A stretch of DNA of 7,373 bases from Herpetosiphonaceae bacterium (GTDB lineage: Bacteria > Chloroflexota > Chloroflexia > Chloroflexales > Kallotenuaceae), in NCBI GenBank assembly GCA_030147335.1, contig JASKZZ010000241.1, positions 1-7,373 of the forward strand, written 5' to 3'. Below the pieces are notes generated by a model. That model searched no databases. It saw nothing but the letters and a program-made list of their open reading frames with translations, and was not told the origin of the DNA. Both the position numbers and the translations under genes were made by a program. Every line of letters begins with the position of its first letter. Position 1 is the stretch's first letter. This document shows, in pieces, positions 4,820 to 7,373 of this stretch.

Positions 4820-7291
4820 ATGACCGATGATTTTGATGTATCGGTGTTACTTGAAGAGCGGATCAATGTGGCAGGACCGACGCCCTGTGAGCTGCCGGTA
4901 TTGCCACTCATTAACACTGTTGTATTTCCTCAAGTTGTGGTGCCGTTGTTTGTGAGCCGTCAACAGGCTCAGCGCGCGCTGGAGGTTGCTCTGGCGGGCG
5001 ATCGAATGGTACTCACCGTAGCACAGCGCAACGAAGATATTGACGTTGTTGGTGCCAATGATTTGCATTCGATAGGCGTACAGGCGCGGGTTAGCCGGGT
5101 GGTGCGTTTGCCGGATGGAACCGTTAATATTTTGCTGCAAGGGTTGTGGCGCGTCAACCTGGATGATGTGATACAAGAACATCCATTGCTTCGCGCTCGT
5201 GTCACCCCTCTCTCTGATGTGCCAAGCTCGTCGCTGGCGCTGGAAGCATTGCAGCGGACGGTGCTTGCCTTGTTCGATAAGGTAGCAAAGCTTAGTCGAA
5301 CGTTACCCGAAAATGCGTATGTCGCGGCGATGAATGTTGAGTCGGCGGGGGTGCTGGCTGATCTGATCGCGTCACATCTACCGTTGGATATACACCAACG
5401 GCAACAGGTTCTGGAAACGCTTAATGTTGAGCATCGTCTGCACGTTGTTTCAACACTGCTGATGCGCGAGCTGGACGTGCTTGAGCTAGAACACCAATTA
5501 CGGGTCGAAGTTGAGCAGGAGGTTGATCGCGCACAGCGTGAGATTTTCTTACGCGAACAGCTCAAAGCGATTCAGCGCGAACTTGGCCAGGATGATCCAT
5601 TCACGCACGAGCTATCGGGCCTGGTGGAGCGCATTGCAGCTGCTGATATGCCCGAGAAAGTTCTGGCACGCGCAAACGAAGAACTGGCACGGCTTGAAAC
5701 AATGCCACCCATCGCGCCCGAATACACGCTGGTTCGTTCCTACCTTGATTGGCTGATCACGCTGCCTTGGGGTACAACTACGGATGATACAGATGATTTA
5801 CGTGCCGCTGCCAAAATCCTTGATCGCAATCATTATGGGCTGACCAAAATCAAAGACCGGATCTTGGAGCATCTTGCGGTGCGAAAGCTTGCAGGAGTGA
5901 ACGGCCGGTCGCCAGTGCTGTGTTTTGTTGGACCACCCGGCGTTGGCAAGACAAGTCTGGGCCGCTCGATTGCGGAAGCACTTGGCCGTAAGTTTGTTCG
6001 TATCTCGCTGGGCGGCGTACACGACGAGGCTGAGATTCGTGGGCATCGCCGTACCTATGTCGGTGCAATGCCAGGGCGCGTTGTTAAGATGATGAAGGAC
6101 GCGGGTACGTTGAATCCGGTGTTGGTTCTTGACGAGATCGACAAGCTCGGGCGCGATGTACGTGGCGATCCGGGTTCGGCGTTGTTGGAAGTGCTCGATC
6201 CCGAACAAAACCATGGTTTTTCCGATCATTATCTCGACGTGCCCTACGATTTGTCGCGCGTCATGTTTATTACAACGGCGAATCTGCTCGATCCTGTTCC
6301 GGACGCGCTGCTTGATCGGTTGGAAGTGATCGAGCTGGCGGGCTATACCGAGGAAGAAAAGCTGGAAATTGCCCATCGTTTTCTTGTTCCCCAGCAGTTG
6401 GAGGCGAACGGACTAAAGGCAACGCCAATCCGGTTCAGTGAAGACGCGCTGCGGACAATCATTCGTCAGTACACGTATGAGGCCGGTGTGCGCGAGCTTG
6501 AGCGGCAGATCGGCGCGATATGCCGTAAGGTTGCGCGACGAGTCGCTGAGTCGCGTTCGTATCCTCGGCGGATCGTGCCCTCAATGTTGACGATGCTGCT
6601 TGGCTCGGATCGCTACGATTACGGATTAGCCGAGGAGCAAGACGAGGTTGGCGTTGCGACGGGCATGGTATGGACGGTCAACGGCGGCGATGTGATGCCG
6701 GTCGAGATCAGTGTGGTTGACGGCAAGGGCAACTTAACGCTGACGGGTCAGCTCGGCGATGTTATGCAGGAGTCCGCTCAGGCTGCGTTGAGCTATGCGC
6801 GGGCAAATGCGAAGCGGCTTGGCATCGATCCCCGGCGCTTTGACAAGGTCGACATCCATATCCATGTGCCGGACAATGCCGTTCCCAAGGATGGTCCGTC
6901 GGCGGGTATTACGATTGCCTGTGCGCTGGTCTCCGCGTTGGCGAATAAGCGGCTGCATCGGACAGTGGCGATGACGGGTGAAATTACGCTGCGAGGACGC
7001 GTACTGCCGGTTGGTGGCATCAAAGAAAAGGTGTTGGGTGCGTATCGGGCCGGTATCAGACAGATCATCATGCCGCGGAAAAATGAGCGCGATTTGGACG
7101 ATGTCCCGCGTCAGGTGCGGCGCAAGCTAGAATTTCAATTTGTGGATCACATGGATGCAGTGCTGCCAATCGCCTTTGTACAAAATCCACTGGACTCGCC
7201 GTACCAGCCTCGCAAACGGCGAAAAAAAGTGGAGCCGGCGATACAAAATGCCGAGGAGCTGCCCGTGGAGGTGGATGCAACCGGCGCATAA
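4820..7291 (+). CDS. lon: ATP-dependent Lon protease (LonA type)
   Basis: An 823-residue cytoplasmic AAA+ serine protease that unfolds and degrades damaged and selected regulatory proteins as a hexamer. The LON substrate-binding domain spans about residues 23-215 (CELPVLPLINTVVFPQVVVP at its start), followed by a helical, coiled-coil linker to about 315. The AAA+ module has Walker A GPPGVGKT (371-378), Walker B VLVLDEID (434-441), sensor 1 TTAN (485-488), a likely arginine finger R500 (LLDRLEVIEL) and sensor 2 R558 (GVREL). The protease domain (about 610-790) has S694 in KDGPSAG and K737 in GGIKEK, the Ser-Lys dyad, spaced by 43 residues as in E. coli Lon. A lysine/arginine-rich then acidic tail of about 30 residues follows. 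The length suits the family. The frame is open back to an ATG at 4676 (871 residues), but those 48 extra residues do not resemble Lon, lack an SD and overlap a likely promoter. It is divergent from the response regulator and closed by its own terminator. Confidence 0.96.
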   Translation: MTDDFDVSVLLEERINVAGPTPCELPVLPLINTVVFPQVVVPLFVSRQQAQRALEVALAGDRMVLTVAQRNEDIDVVGANDLHSIGVQARVSRVVRLPDGTVNILLQGLWRVNLDDVIQEHPLLRARVTPLSDVPSSSLALEALQRTVLALFDKVAKLSRTLPENAYVAAMNVESAGVLADLIASHLPLDIHQRQQVLETLNVEHRLHVVSTLLMRELDVLELEHQLRVEVEQEVDRAQREIFLREQLKAIQRELGQDDPFTHELSGLVERIAAADMPEKVLARANEELARLETMPPIAPEYTLVRSYLDWLITLPWGTTTDDTDDLRAAAKILDRNHYGLTKIKDRILEHLAVRKLAGVNGRSPVLCFVGPPGVGKTSLGRSIAEALGRKFVRISLGGVHDEAEIRGHRRTYVGAMPGRVVKMMKDAGTLNPVLVLDEIDKLGRDVRGDPGSALLEVLDPEQNHGFSDHYLDVPYDLSRVMFITTANLLDPVPDALLDRLEVIELAGYTEEEKLEIAHRFLVPQQLEANGLKATPIRFSEDALRTIIRQYTYEAGVRELERQIGAICRKVARRVAESRSYPRRIVPSMLTMLLGSDRYDYGLAEEQDEVGVATGMVWTVNGGDVMPVEISVVDGKGNLTLTGQLGDVMQESAQAALSYARANAKRLGIDPRRFDKVDIHIHVPDNAVPKDGPSAGITIACALVSALANKRLHRTVAMTGEITLRGRVLPVGGIKEKVLGAYRAGIRQIIMPRKNERDLDDVPRQVRRKLEFQFVDHMDAVLPIAFVQNPLDSPYQPRKRRKKVEPAIQNAEELPVEVDATGA

Positions 7292-7312
7292 ACGTGTACA
7301 ACATCTGGGTAT

Positions 7313-7353
7313 AACAAAGCAGCGGCTCCCACTCCCAGAGCCGCTGCTTTGTT
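7313..7353 (+). terminator. Rho-independent terminator of lon
   Basis: Left arm AACAAAGCAGCGGCTC (7313-7328) pairs perfectly over 16 bp with the right arm at 7338-7353, leaving a 9-nt loop (CCACTCCCA). The right arm ends in GCTTTGTTT, supplying the T-rich tail, and the left flank is A-rich, so the structure could work in both directions. It starts 22 nt after the lon stop codon. The last 20 bases of the window show nothing further. Confidence 0.85.
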
Positions 7354-7373
7354 TGGTGGCAAGAAGCTACTGC

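Noticed and set aside
4969..5565. 198-codon open frame on the minus strand inside lon
   Set aside because: Very rich in Ser, Arg, Cys and Thr, as expected for the antisense of a strongly coding gene; no motifs and no SD. The Lon frame is certain here.
5798..6376. 192-codon minus-strand frame inside the Lon AAA+ region
   Set aside because: Lies opposite the Walker A and B coding sequence; composition and lack of motifs indicate a shadow frame.
1..7373. A CRISPR array, insertion sequence, tRNA, riboswitch or novel multi-gene system
   Set aside because: No evenly spaced repeats, terminal inverted repeats, transposase, cloverleaf or conserved riboswitch-like leader were seen; all long genes belong to known families.

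Overview
The window holds six convincing protein genes, all of them ordinary bacterial housekeeping or regulatory genes. It looks like a moderate-GC bacterium. The PhoR/PhoB-like pair beside a bacterial-type Lon and a small WYL regulator, with the overall protein style, suggests the Chloroflexota, perhaps class Chloroflexia (Herpetosiphon/Chloroflexus-like). That assignment is an impression from the protein sequences, not a measurement. I see no tRNA, rRNA, CRISPR array, insertion sequence, phage gene or defence/toxin system.

Layout. (1) Bases 1-196 hold a possible 3' end of a gene that starts outside the window, then an extended -10 promoter and a Shine-Dalgarno (SD) site. (2) 197-1523, plus strand: a 91-residue Arg-rich single-pass membrane protein of unknown function, then a WYL-family HTH transcriptional regulator, probably co-transcribed. 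(3) 1675-2565, plus strand: a secreted zinc-dependent N-acetylmuramoyl-L-alanine amidase with a C-terminal SH3-like domain, closed by a strong hairpin terminator (2575-2609). (4) 4622-2619, minus strand: an OmpR/PhoB-family response regulator followed after 39 nt by a PAS-containing PhoR-like histidine kinase; this operon runs toward the amidase. (5) 4820-7291, plus strand: an ATP-dependent Lon protease, divergent from the two-component operon and closed by a second 16-bp hairpin (7313-7353).

How the parts may work together. The kinase and regulator form one signalling pair. Their promoter region carries a TTAA motif repeated with an 11-bp period, typical of OmpR/PhoB-family binding, just upstream of an extended -10, which suggests autoregulation. 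The response-regulator promoter lies so close to its ATG that the mRNA is predicted to be leaderless. Lon's own promoter appears to lie inside the longest open frame, so the true Lon start is most likely at 4820. No pst/phoU genes are present, so calling the pair a phosphate system is unsupported; the input signal is unknown.

The most interesting points are modest: the predicted leaderless promoter with its TTAA repeats, a histidine kinase with almost no external sensor and an insertion in its ATPase domain, an amidase with a shortened segment between zinc ligands, and a WYL protein whose name-giving tripeptide is altered. I did not find a new multi-gene system.
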